Origin: an uncultured Muribaculaceae bacterium
Lineage (GTDB): Bacteria > Bacteroidota > Bacteroidia > Bacteroidales > Muribaculaceae
Direction: 5' to 3'
Length of the DNA stretch: 9,553 nucleotides
Assembly: GCA_910584665.1 (NCBI GenBank)
Contig: CAJUBL010000083.1
Location: 1 to 9,553 of the forward strand
Shown: positions 1 to 8,000 of the stretch, piece after piece
Position numbering within the stretch: the stretch's first letter is position 1
Layout of the letters: every line of letters starts with the position of its first letter
Notes under the pieces: generated by a model
Databases searched by the model: none
Told to the model about the DNA's origin: nothing
Seen by the model: only the letters and a program-made list of their open reading frames with translations
Position numbers and translations under genes: made by a program

Positions 1-387
1 AACCGTGAATTTCTCAGCCAGGTTGTCGAACGCCTCAACGAAGCCGGCATACGCTCATCGGTATTCGTCGATCCGGATCCGGTCAGCATAAAAGCCGCCG
101 CATCGATAGGGGCGGACCGTGTCGAACTCTACACCAAACCATATGCCGATCTGTTTCCCACGAATCCGGAAGAGGCTGTCGCGCCCTATGTGGAGGCATC
201 CGTAACCGCCCACAACGCCGGACTCGGCATTAACGCCGGTCACGACCTCAACCTGCAGAATCTCGAATTCTTCCATGCCCGTCTGCCCTATCTCAACGAA
301 GTCTCGATAGGACACGCTCTGGTATGTGACGCTCTTTATCTGGGCCTTGCCGAAACAATCAGGCGATATAAAGAATGTCTGGTCTAA
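1..387 (+). CDS. pdxJ: Pyridoxine 5'-phosphate synthase, C-terminal part (5' end outside window)
   Basis: This is the last 128 residues of a PdxJ-type protein, open from base 1 to a TAA at 385-387. PdxJ is a cytosolic TIM-barrel enzyme that condenses 1-deoxy-D-xylulose 5-phosphate with 3-amino-2-oxopropyl phosphate to give pyridoxine 5'-phosphate, the last ring-forming step of the DXP-dependent vitamin B6 route. The visible segment has the family's later strands and loops: SVFVDPDP, then GADRVELYTKPYAD with the conserved acidic residue after the strand, then GLGINAGHDLN with its active-site histidine, and EVSIGHAL, the phosphate-binding Gly-His near the C-terminus. Full-length PdxJ is about 240 residues, so roughly the first 110 are missing only because the window starts inside the gene. 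It lies just upstream of exbB on the same strand, with a hairpin at its stop codon. The family call is firm. Confidence 0.95.
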   Translation, partial: NREFLSQVVERLNEAGIRSSVFVDPDPVSIKAAASIGADRVELYTKPYADLFPTNPEEAVAPYVEASVTAHNAGLGINAGHDLNLQNLEFFHARLPYLNEVSIGHALVCDALYLGLAETIRRYKECLV

Positions 388-428
388 GAGTATGTCTGAA
401 TTTAACACATGAAATTCAAACATACTCT
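387..428 (+). terminator. Imperfect 17-bp hairpin at the pdxJ stop codon, possible terminator
   Basis: The arm at 387-403 (AGAGTATGTCTGAATTT) pairs with 412-428 (AAATTCAAACATACTCT) at 16 of 17 positions. The one mismatch is C396 against A419, and the loop is the 8 bases AACACATG. The stem begins at the last base of the pdxJ stop codon. It could end pdxJ transcription or protect its 3' end. The stem is AT-rich and no clean T-run follows (the next bases are GAATAATACG), so it is not a textbook intrinsic terminator. An operator or attenuator for the exbB operon is an alternative. Confidence 0.45.
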
Positions 429-485
429 GAATAATACGAAAATATTTACCTGCACCAGTTTTTATAACCCGCAAAAAACACCCCG

Positions 486-1187
486 ATGACTTTGACCGAC
501 GGAATAATGATACAGGCCGACTCCATCACACAGGCCGCCACACCTGCTACCGCCACACCTGTGCCGGCCGAGATGAATCTGCTCGACATGTGCATGCAAG
601 GCGGATGGCTTATGATACCATTGCTCGCCCTCTCTGTCGCGAGCATCTATATCCTCGTGGAACGATGGCTCGCCATAAGACGCGCCCAGACCGAAGACGC
701 CACATTCATGCACCGGATACGCGACTATATCCACTCCGGCGACCTTGACAGCGCACGCAATCTATGCCGCAAGACCGACACTCCATACGCACGTCTCATT
801 GACAAAGGGATAAGCCGCATAGGGCGTCCCATGAACGATGTACTCGTAGCCATCGAAAACACCGGTAACATCGAGATATCACGCCTCGAGAAAGGTTTGC
901 CCTGGCTCGCAACCACGGCTGCCGGCGCCCCGATGCTCGGCTTTCTCGGTACCGTCACCGGCATGGTCGAAGCGTTCTACCGTATCGCCTCAGCCGGCAC
1001 GACATCAGGCATCTCGACCTTTGCCGACGGCATATATACAGCCCTCGTCACCACCGTAGCCGGCCTTGTGGTAGGTGTCATAGCCCTCTTCGCCTACAAC
1101 TATCTTGTAGCACGTATAAACAGGGTCATGACAAACCTCGAATCCAAAACGATGGAATTCATGGACCTTCTTAACGAACCCTCCTGA
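486..1187 (+). CDS. exbB: ExbB-type proton channel protein of the TonB system (MotA/TolQ/ExbB family)
   Basis: This 233-residue inner-membrane protein is the scaffold of the ExbB-ExbD-TonB motor, which uses the proton gradient to drive TonB-dependent outer-membrane transporters. It shows the usual three membrane segments, at about residues 41-58 (WLMIPLLALSVASIYILV), 140-162 and 185-208. A large cytoplasmic stretch lies between the first two. The signature LGFLGTVTGM occurs at 151-160, and a Thr-rich third helix (TALVTTVAGLVVG) carries the polar residues that line the channel in this family. The start at 486 gives a polar 30-residue N-terminal leader. ATG codons at 507 and 573 are also in frame, and without a ribosome binding site the exact start is uncertain. 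The stop codon overlaps the exbD start by one base (TGATG), pointing to translational coupling. TolQ is the main alternative name, but the adjacent ExbD and TonB favour ExbB. Confidence 0.92.
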   Translation: MTLTDGIMIQADSITQAATPATATPVPAEMNLLDMCMQGGWLMIPLLALSVASIYILVERWLAIRRAQTEDATFMHRIRDYIHSGDLDSARNLCRKTDTPYARLIDKGISRIGRPMNDVLVAIENTGNIEISRLEKGLPWLATTAAGAPMLGFLGTVTGMVEAFYRIASAGTTSGISTFADGIYTALVTTVAGLVVGVIALFAYNYLVARINRVMTNLESKTMEFMDLLNEPS

Positions 1188-1633
1188 TGGCTCTCAGACG
1201 ATCACATAACATGACTGCGACATTCTCGATGGCATCAATGACCGATGTCATCTTCCTGTTGCTCATATTCTTCATGGTAACATCGACATTTGTCTTTCCC
1301 ACAGCCCTCGAGGTCAATCTGCCCCAAAGCACCCGGCAGACGCCCCTGAAGCCCTCGCTCCGGCTCTATATCGATAATGATCTGAACATCTATAAAGCGA
1401 TCGGCGATGAAACCCCCACCCCGATTGACCAGGAATCGCTCGGGACATGGCTAAGACTCCAGCGGGGACAGTCATCCGCAGAGGCAGTCACAGCCGCCCT
1501 ATATGCCGACGAGAGTGTCCCATACGGAAACATTGTCGATGTGCTGAATGCCGGCGCCGCGGCACAAGTCCGGATCATACTGGCCACGCGTCCCGTATCG
1601 ACAGCCACCGTAAAAAACTATCTCCGGCAATAA
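1187..1633 (+). CDS. exbD: ExbD/TolR-family biopolymer transport protein
   Basis: This 148-residue protein has the ExbD/TolR plan: a short cytoplasmic N-terminus, one membrane helix at about residues 19-38 (TDVIFLLLIFFMVTSTF) and a periplasmic domain. Asp20, at the head of the helix, matches the essential protonatable aspartate of the family, the residue through which ExbD passes protons inside the ExbB pore. The motif FPTALEVNLPQS directly after the helix is typical. The periplasmic domain ends in a segment (ESVPYGNIVDVLNAGAAAQVRIILAT) that resembles the usual ExbD C-terminal fold. The start shares one base with the exbB stop, and tonB follows after 11 bases, so the three genes form one operon. 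Only one ExbD copy is present, whereas some Bacteroidetes clusters carry two. No key residue is missing. Confidence 0.92.
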   Translation: MALRRSHNMTATFSMASMTDVIFLLLIFFMVTSTFVFPTALEVNLPQSTRQTPLKPSLRLYIDNDLNIYKAIGDETPTPIDQESLGTWLRLQRGQSSAEAVTAALYADESVPYGNIVDVLNAGAAAQVRIILATRPVSTATVKNYLRQ

Positions 1634-1644
1634 TCTGACCACCC

Positions 1645-2358
1645 ATGCCATCGACCATGACAGCACACAACAGCACACAAAACCGTGACCGAGCAACCGC
1701 CGCAACGGTTACCGTCATACTGCACGCCATACTGCTGATCGTCGCACTCACCATAGGTCTGAGGCAATTACCAGCCGACAGTTCTACAGTCTCAGACTCC
1801 GAAGAGGAAGAAATAAGGATAACATTCGAGGATGTGGTCGACTTCGAGGTCGGAGGCTCTTTCACAACGCCTGCCGATATCCCCGAACCGGTCGCTCCAC
1901 AGCTATCTCAGGGAGCCACAGCACCCGCAGCTCCGGCAACTGTTCCTGACCCTCAGGAGATACAGCAGCAAGTGCGCGAAGAGATATCACGACGCGTACA
2001 CTTCGCAACCAATAATGCGGACGAGAATCCCGGTGACAGTGGCAACGACGCCACATCTGCCGTCCGGGACATAGATCCGGACGCCCGGTCAACAGGTCTT
2101 GAAGGATTCTCTAACGAAGGATTCCCGGCACCCCGTGGCTTCAGCGCCACAGGCACGATAGCCATCAACGTCACTGTCGACGCCTCAGGACGCGTCCTCT
2201 CAACATCCTACAACTCCAGCCGCAGCAACGGCAAGATAAGCACAGACAGCCGGGCCATAAAAGAGTGCATCGCCTCAGCCTCCGGATCCAAATTCAGGCC
2301 AAAACCAGGCACAGACAAAGGTGCTTCAGGCATCATATATTACAGATTCAGAAAATAA
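1645..2358 (+). CDS. tonB: TonB-like energy transducer protein
   Basis: This 237-residue protein fits TonB: a polar N-terminus, one membrane anchor at about residues 19-38 (AATVTVILHAILLIVALTIG), a periplasmic linker, and a C-terminal TonB-like fold at about 166-237. Within that fold, TGTIAINVTVDASGRVL is the first strand pair, AIKECIASASGSKFRPKPG the helix and following turn, and SGIIYYRFRK the last strand. TonB spans the periplasm and pulls on the TonB box of outer-membrane transporters such as the SusC-like protein downstream. The linker has an acidic cluster (SDSEEEEIRITFED, about 50-63) and only a modest Pro/Ala stretch (about 76-103), not the long Pro-Lys/Pro-Glu repeat of E. coli TonB. 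A histidine within the anchor (His27) matches the functional histidine seen in TonB anchors. A second ATG at 1657 is a possible start. The gene is third in the exbB-exbD-tonB operon and ends 23 bases before manA. Confidence 0.85.
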   Translation: MPSTMTAHNSTQNRDRATAATVTVILHAILLIVALTIGLRQLPADSSTVSDSEEEEIRITFEDVVDFEVGGSFTTPADIPEPVAPQLSQGATAPAAPATVPDPQEIQQQVREEISRRVHFATNNADENPGDSGNDATSAVRDIDPDARSTGLEGFSNEGFPAPRGFSATGTIAINVTVDASGRVLSTSYNSSRSNGKISTDSRAIKECIASASGSKFRPKPGTDKGASGIIYYRFRK

Positions 2359-2381
2359 CACCAACCCATAAACAACAATAC

Positions 2382-3341
2382 ATGAAACCCATTATCTTCA
2401 CACCCTACCTTAAAAGCGTGATATGGGGAGGCGACCGCATCGCCGCCCTCAAGAATATAGAGACAGACCAGACAGAGATAGGCGAAAGCTGGGAAATCTC
2501 AGGCGTACCCGGCAACGAGACATGCGTAGCAGACGGCCCCGACAAGGGACTGCCGCTGTCGGCACTTATCGACAAGTATGGCGCACGGCTGCTCGGAGAG
2601 AAAGTCTTCAGACAGTATGGCAACGTGTTCCCGCTGCTCGTCAAGATCATCGACGCCCGCCGCGATCTATCGGTACAGGTTCACCCCGACGACAGACTGG
2701 CCGGCGAGCGCCACGGATGTAACGGCAAGACCGAAATGTGGTACATCCTCGACACCACTCCCGACGCCAGAATATACGCAGGTCTCTCACGTCAGCTTGA
2801 CCCCGTGAGCTACCGCGCCGACGTAGCCGCCAAGACCATAATGAACGATATCACAGCCCATGAATCACATCCGGGAGACATATTCTTCCTGCCCGCCGGA
2901 CGCGTACACGCCATCGGTGCCGGCAATCTGCTTCTCGAAATCCAGCAGACGAGCGATATCACCTACCGCATATACGACTACGACCGCCGTGACGCAGACG
3001 GCAATCCCCGGCAACTTCACACAGAACTTGCGGCCGATGCCATAGACTACACCCTGTATCCGGACTATAAATCAAAACCCTCGGAACTCGCTCCCGGCAT
3101 GGACCGGCTCGCGGCCTGCGAATACTTTGACGTACGTCTGCTCACAGTTGACGCACCGCACGCCGTTGACTACGCCGACGGATGCTTCGTCATCGTTACC
3201 TGTACCGAGGGTTGTATCGAACTCGACTGTGACAACAGCGTGACCATGCTTCACCCCGGCGAGACAGCTCTTGTACCGGCCGAGCGCAAAGATTTCACCG
3301 TCGCAGGCACAGGCAAGGCTGTAACAGCCCATATCAACTGA
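2382..3341 (+). CDS. manA: Mannose-6-phosphate isomerase, class I
   Basis: This 319-residue cytosolic zinc enzyme interconverts mannose 6-phosphate and fructose 6-phosphate. That lets mannose enter glycolysis, or supplies mannose 6-phosphate for GDP-sugar synthesis. The cupin metal site is visible: Gln99 and His101 in SVQVHPDD, Glu118 in KTEMWYIL, and His176 in LPAGRVHAIGAG. The likely catalytic arginine is Arg196 in SDITYRIYDYDRR. The N-terminal motif KSVIWGG and the element IGESWEIS are typical of the short, about 320-residue form found in Bacteroidetes and Firmicutes. The reading frame stays open upstream to an ATG at 2265, but that would overlap tonB by about 90 bases and add unrelated sequence. 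The start at 2382 gives the normal MKPIIFTPYLKSVIWGG beginning. It follows tonB by 23 bases and may be cotranscribed with it. Nothing appears broken. Confidence 0.95.
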   Translation: MKPIIFTPYLKSVIWGGDRIAALKNIETDQTEIGESWEISGVPGNETCVADGPDKGLPLSALIDKYGARLLGEKVFRQYGNVFPLLVKIIDARRDLSVQVHPDDRLAGERHGCNGKTEMWYILDTTPDARIYAGLSRQLDPVSYRADVAAKTIMNDITAHESHPGDIFFLPAGRVHAIGAGNLLLEIQQTSDITYRIYDYDRRDADGNPRQLHTELAADAIDYTLYPDYKSKPSELAPGMDRLAACEYFDVRLLTVDAPHAVDYADGCFVIVTCTEGCIELDCDNSVTMLHPGETALVPAERKDFTVAGTGKAVTAHIN

Positions 3342-3380
3342 ACGGAATCCACATCAGTCCATTAATCCACCTTAACCAGT

Positions 3381-4757
3381 ATGTTTTCCAAACAGACATA
3401 TATTGACCGTCGCCGACAGCTCAAGGAGACCGTCGGATCGGGCATATTGCTTTTTTTAGGCAACCAGGAAGCACCATGCAACTTCGCCGACAACGGATAC
3501 CGCTACCGGCAGGACTCCACGTTCATGTACTACTTCGACCAGCCATATGCCGGACTCAACGCACTTATCGACATCGACAATGACCGCGAGATAATCTTCG
3601 GTGACGAGCTGTCCATCGACTATATAGTATGGATGGGCAACCAACCGACAATCCATGAGAAAGCCTCAGCCGTAGGCGTCAGCGAGACAATGCCCGCCAG
3701 AGCCCTGAGGGACTATCTTGACGAAGCTCGCGACAAAGGCCGCCGGATCCACTACCTGCCTCCATACCGTAACCAGCACCGTCTGGCCCTGCTCGATCTG
3801 CTCGGCATCAGGCCGGGAGCCGAAGAACCGTCAGTGGAATTCATCAAGGCCATAGTTGACATGCGCAACCACAAGACACCTGAAGAGATCGTTCTCATAG
3901 ACCGTGCCTGTGATGTGACGTCTGACATGCATCTTGAGGCAATGCGTATAGTGCGTCCCGGCATGAAGGAATATGAAGTCCTTGCCGCTGTAGAGGCTGT
4001 GGCCATGGCCAATAACTGCTACACATCGTTTCCGACCATAGCCACAACCCACGGTCAGACTCTCCACAACTTCATACATTCCCATACTATCAGCGAAGGC
4101 GACATGTTCCTTCTTGATGCAGGCGCCGAACTCGCCGACTGCTATTACTGCGGCGATATGTCATCGACCATACCGGCCGGCAGGAAATTCTCCGAACGGC
4201 AGAAGATGATATACGACATTCAGGTGGCTGCCCATCAGGCATCAGTAGAAGCCCTGCGTCCCGGCATACGGTTCGAAGAAGTCTACGAGCTCTCGGCCCG
4301 TACCATTTTCGAAGAGCTCAAATCGCTGGGAATTACCAAAGGAGACCCTTACGAAGCTGTAGCCGCCGGAGCCCACGCTCTTTTCTACCCGACAGGTCTC
4401 GGACACATGATGGGAATGGATGACCACGACATGGAAAACCTCGGCGAGGTATGGGTAGGATATGCCGGAAAGCCCAAAAGCACTCAGTTCGGACGCAAGT
4501 CACTCCGGCTTGCCCGTGAACTCGAACCCGGATTCGTGCTGACTATCGAACCGGGCGTATACTTCATTCCCGAACTCATAGATCTGTGGAAGTCACAGCA
4601 TCATCTCGCCGACTTCATCAACTACGATGAGGTAGAGCGCTGGCGCGACTCAGGAGGTGTACGCAACGAGGAGAACTACCTGATCACCCCCGACGGCAAA
4701 CGCCGCCTGGGCAAACGCATCCCCCTCACCACCGACGAGGTCGAAGCCATGCGCTGA
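3381..4757 (+). CDS. pepP: Xaa-Pro aminopeptidase (aminopeptidase P family, M24B)
   Basis: This 458-residue cytosolic metallopeptidase should remove the N-terminal residue from peptides whose second residue is proline. An aminopeptidase P N-terminal domain covers about residues 5-140 and a pita-bread M24 catalytic domain about 165-445. All five dinuclear-metal ligands can be placed: Asp246 (FLLDAGAEL), Asp259 (CGDMSSTIP), His342 (PTGLGHMMGMDDHD), Glu390 (TIEPGVYF) and Glu430 (GGVRNEENYLIT). A further conserved histidine lies in TLHNFIHSH (about 228-235). Length and motif order match full-length Bacteroidetes homologues. The start at 3381 lies 39 bases after manA and gives a normal N-terminus. 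A T7 run at 3451-3457 falls in codons for GILLFLGN and does not disturb the frame. A hairpin about 30 bases downstream closes the unit. Prolidase is a less likely alternative, because the N-terminal domain is of aminopeptidase P type. Confidence 0.93.
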   Translation: MFSKQTYIDRRRQLKETVGSGILLFLGNQEAPCNFADNGYRYRQDSTFMYYFDQPYAGLNALIDIDNDREIIFGDELSIDYIVWMGNQPTIHEKASAVGVSETMPARALRDYLDEARDKGRRIHYLPPYRNQHRLALLDLLGIRPGAEEPSVEFIKAIVDMRNHKTPEEIVLIDRACDVTSDMHLEAMRIVRPGMKEYEVLAAVEAVAMANNCYTSFPTIATTHGQTLHNFIHSHTISEGDMFLLDAGAELADCYYCGDMSSTIPAGRKFSERQKMIYDIQVAAHQASVEALRPGIRFEEVYELSARTIFEELKSLGITKGDPYEAVAAGAHALFYPTGLGHMMGMDDHDMENLGEVWVGYAGKPKSTQFGRKSLRLARELEPGFVLTIEPGVYFIPELIDLWKSQHHLADFINYDEVERWRDSGGVRNEENYLITPDGKRRLGKRIPLTTDEVEAMR

Positions 4758-4785
4758 CCCCGTCCGATAATCACCAGATAACCAC

Positions 4786-4830
4786 ATAGCCCTGCATCGC
4801 GACTTCAATGAGGTAGCGATGCAGGGCTAT
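4786..4830 (+). terminator. Perfect 15-bp hairpin with extended inner stem after pepP
   Basis: The arm ATAGCCCTGCATCGC (4786-4800) is an exact reverse complement of 4816-4830 (GCGATGCAGGGCTAT). Inside it, after one G/A mismatch (4801/4815), ACTTC (4802-4806) pairs with GAGGT (4810-4814) using one G-T wobble, leaving a three-base loop AAT. The structure is about 45 bases long and strongly folded. It sits 29 bases after the pepP stop and before the SusC leader, the expected place for a transcription terminator. No real T-run follows (AATCATATCA), so termination is inferred from position and stem strength. Confidence 0.7.
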
Positions 4831-4860
4831 AATCATATCATGCTATATGGAATTCCGAAG

Positions 4861-5018
4861 TCTGTTGACGAGCTGCAGACAGGGGCAGTGCATGACACTT
4901 ATTTAATAAAATAATTTATTTGTACAACATTGCATAAGTGGTGTTTTTTTAATTTGTGTTACTATTATTAAACAGAGCATGCTTTTTAACATAAAATCAT
5001 AAACATTTTAATTATCAT
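4861..5018 (+). promoter_or_regulatory. AT-rich leader and probable promoter region of the SusC/SusD operon
   Basis: After the hairpin at 4786-4830 the base composition drops sharply in GC from about 4900 to the SusC start, unlike the GC-rich genes on both sides. TTAATTTG at 4949-4956 differs at one defined position from the Bacteroidetes -7 element TAnnTTTG. The upstream candidates for the -33 TTTG box are TTTG at 4919-4922 and ATTG at 4929-4932. They sit 26 and 16 bases away, outside the usual spacing of about 20, so the exact promoter is not fixed. If TTAATTTG is used, the 5' untranslated leader would be about 55 bases. No Shine-Dalgarno sequence is seen; the bases before the ATG are A/T-rich, as is usual in this phylum. 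Confidence 0.4.
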
Positions 5019-8000
5019 ATGTTTCTAAGAACCTTAAAACTAAAACCCCGTCTCCTTATCGTAGGAACCATGCTCGCTGTCTCGATGATAGCAAATGCAG
5101 GAATCACACTTACGACAGGATCCGACACTAAAGTGAGTGATGTGATCAGTTCAATCAAACGACAGTCGGACTATATCTTCTTCTATAATGATGATATTGC
5201 CAATGTCAGAGTAAAGGCTGTCACAATCAACAACGAAGAGATCAAAGAAGCCTTGAAAAAAATTTTTGAGGGGACTTCAATCAGTTACATCGTAAAAGAC
5301 AACGTCATCTACCTAAAAAAAGCGCGGCCCCGCGACATCAACAACGGCAAAAAAAGAACAGTAACAGGAACCGTCGTCGATGAGACAGGAGAACCTATAA
5401 TAGGCGGCACAGTCCTTATTAAAGGGAGCAGCAACGGTGTTGCAACTGACTTCGAGGGCAACTTCACTCTGGACAATGTCCCCGAAGATGCCGACATCGT
5501 ATTTTCTTACATAGGATATAAAACACAGTCAATCAAAGCAAGCGACACAGCGGCTCTCGCCAGTGTAGTAATGGCTGAGAACACACAGATTCTTGACGAG
5601 GTGGTTGTCGTAGGATACGGCACACAGCGCAGACATAGTGTTACCGGATCGGTAGCACAGGTAAGCGCCGACGAACTAAAAAAAGCTCCGGCCGGCAATC
5701 TGTCATCTCTTCTGCAAGGCAAACTTCCCGGCCTTGTCGCCACTCAGAACAGCGGACAACCGGGTAGCGACGGCGTCTCGATGTACGTGCGCGGTGTGGG
5801 CAATGGAGACGGTTCGGTGTTGTGTGTTGTCGACGGTATCGTACGCCCGTTCCCCAATGTCAGCCCCGAGGAAATCGAATCTATCACAGTCCTGAAGGAT
5901 GCCGCCTCGGCTGCTGTCTACGGTTTCAATGGCTCGGGTGGTGTGATTCTGATAACAACCAAACATGGTGATATACAAAAGCCTACTATAACGGTAAACT
6001 CAGCGATAAGCCTTAGTACAAACACTGCGTTCCCGAAATTCCTCAACGGCCCCGACTACATGAAATGGTATGACAAGGCCCAGGAACTTGACGGTTACTC
6101 ACTCGAATCGCGCCGTTTCACACAGGACGAGATAAATCGCGCCACATACGGCGACCCGCTCGGAGTGTACACCAACAACGACTGGTTTGACCTACTGTTC
6201 AAAGATGCAGCTACAACCTACAATAACAACATATCACTATCAGGCGGTACCGAGAGATATAAATATTTTGTGAGTTTCGGAGCTTATAATCAGGATGGTG
6301 TGATCGAGAATACGAGCTATGACAACTACAGCGTACGCTCTAACATCGATGCCAGGATAACATCAAATTTTGACGTGTCGGTCGGAATCAACCTGAGACA
6401 GTCAAACCAGAAAGAACCATCAATGGGGATCGCGACAATAATGCAACAGGCAATGCTGTCATATCCCTATCTGCCGGCTGAAACATACAGCGGCATGCCT
6501 GTAGGAAGCCTGAACGGAGCCGGCAACGGCAACAACAACCCGCTGGCGGTACGTGACCTGTCGGGACTAAAGAAACTCGATGAAAAACGTATCGAGTGTA
6601 ATATCCAGATCAGCTACAAGATACCGAAGATAAAAGGTCTTACGATGAAATTTGTCGCATCTTACGACTATCTCGACCGCAAGACCAAATTTGAGAAAAC
6701 ACCTTATAAACTTGCCGTGTACAACCAGTCGACCCGCACATGGACCGAGAGCTACGGCCGGGTACTCAACGACGGCAAGGTACGTGTGCAACAGGACAGA
6801 GTCGACCAGTCAGACTATTACATCAGGCCGTCGATCGAGTATGACGGCCTCATAGGTCAACACAATATCAAATTGCTGGCACTGTATGAATATGGCGAAA
6901 TCAATTACACCGACATGTCTGCCGGCAAGTGGGATTATCCGATTGATGATATTCTTGACCTGACATGGGGTAATGAAGTCATTCCCAACAGCGTGTATGG
7001 CACACATAACAAGTCCAAACGTGCCGGATTTGTCGGCCGTATCAACTACAGCTATGACAACCGTTATCTGGCCGAAGTCTCGGCTCGAGTTGACGGCACT
7101 CAGATGCTCCCGGGAAATAACCGTTGGGGCGTGTTTCCCGGCGTATCGGTGGGATGGCGCATCACAGAGGAAGATTTTATCAGAGAAAACCCCGACTTGC
7201 ATTTCCTTAACAACCTTAAATTACGCCTGTCATTCGGTCGTCTTGGCAGCCAGAACGGCCTCGGCTATGGCCTTTCATACCTTAGCATGGCATCACTCAG
7301 CCAGAGTCCCATTGTCGCGATCGGCTCCGAAACAAGGAGATATCTCAATATCGGCAGTATACCCAACGGTAACCTGAAATGGCAATATACCGACACCTAC
7401 AACATAGGACTTGATGCCAGCCTGTGGAACGGCTTGCTGGGAATGGAAGCGGACCTGTTCTATTCCCGCACAAGGCGCAAGATCGAGGCCCAGGCCGGTT
7501 CATTCCCACCGTCACTCGGCGGTTATTTCAGCCCGCTGGTCAACAGCGGCGAGCACGACAACCGCGGCTTCGAGCTGTTGCTGACCCACATGAACCGTAT
7601 AGGTAACGTCAACTACAGTGTGCGCGGCAACCTTTCCTGGTCGCGCAACAAGGTTCTGAAAATCAATGAGTCCAGTAATGTCCCTATGGCTATGCGCCAG
7701 ATAGGCAAACCTATGGGACAGTACTACGGCTTTGTCTCGGACGGTCTTTTCCAGTCGGAAGAAGAGATTGCCAACAGCGCCGTATACGGCCCCACACTTC
7801 CGGGCGACATAAAACTCGTGGATATCAACCGTGACGGCAAGATAACCTTTGAACAGGACCGTGTCGCCATAGGTCGCAGCAATATACCTGAAATGACATT
7901 CGGCCTCAACCTCACGGCCGACTGGAAAGGATTTGATTTCAACGCCTTTTTCCAGGGTGCGGCGATATTTGATGTATATCTGTGTGGCACATACCCACAG

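Noticed and set aside
55..474. A 139-codon minus-strand frame covering the end of pdxJ and the gap before exbB
   Set aside because: It is antisense to pdxJ motifs that are clearly real, and shows no recognisable domain or signal.
2265..2381. An upstream extension of manA to an in-frame ATG at 2265
   Set aside because: It would overlap the TonB C-terminal fold, and its residues do not resemble the start of any mannose-6-phosphate isomerase. The ATG at 2382 gives the expected N-terminus.
3451..3457. A T7 run near the start of pepP as a phase-variation switch
   Set aside because: It is a single short run in a housekeeping peptidase, and the frame is intact. Seven bases is weak evidence on its own.
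4896..4940. The CACTTAT/ATAAGTG pair as recombination sites of an invertible promoter
   Set aside because: The arms are only 7 bases with a 31-base spacer, much shorter than known phase-variable promoter repeats in Bacteroidetes, and no invertase gene is present.
6810..7202. A 130-codon minus-strand frame opposite the SusC barrel
   Set aside because: It is antisense to confirmed coding sequence and has no motif, membrane segment or neighbour that would support a gene.
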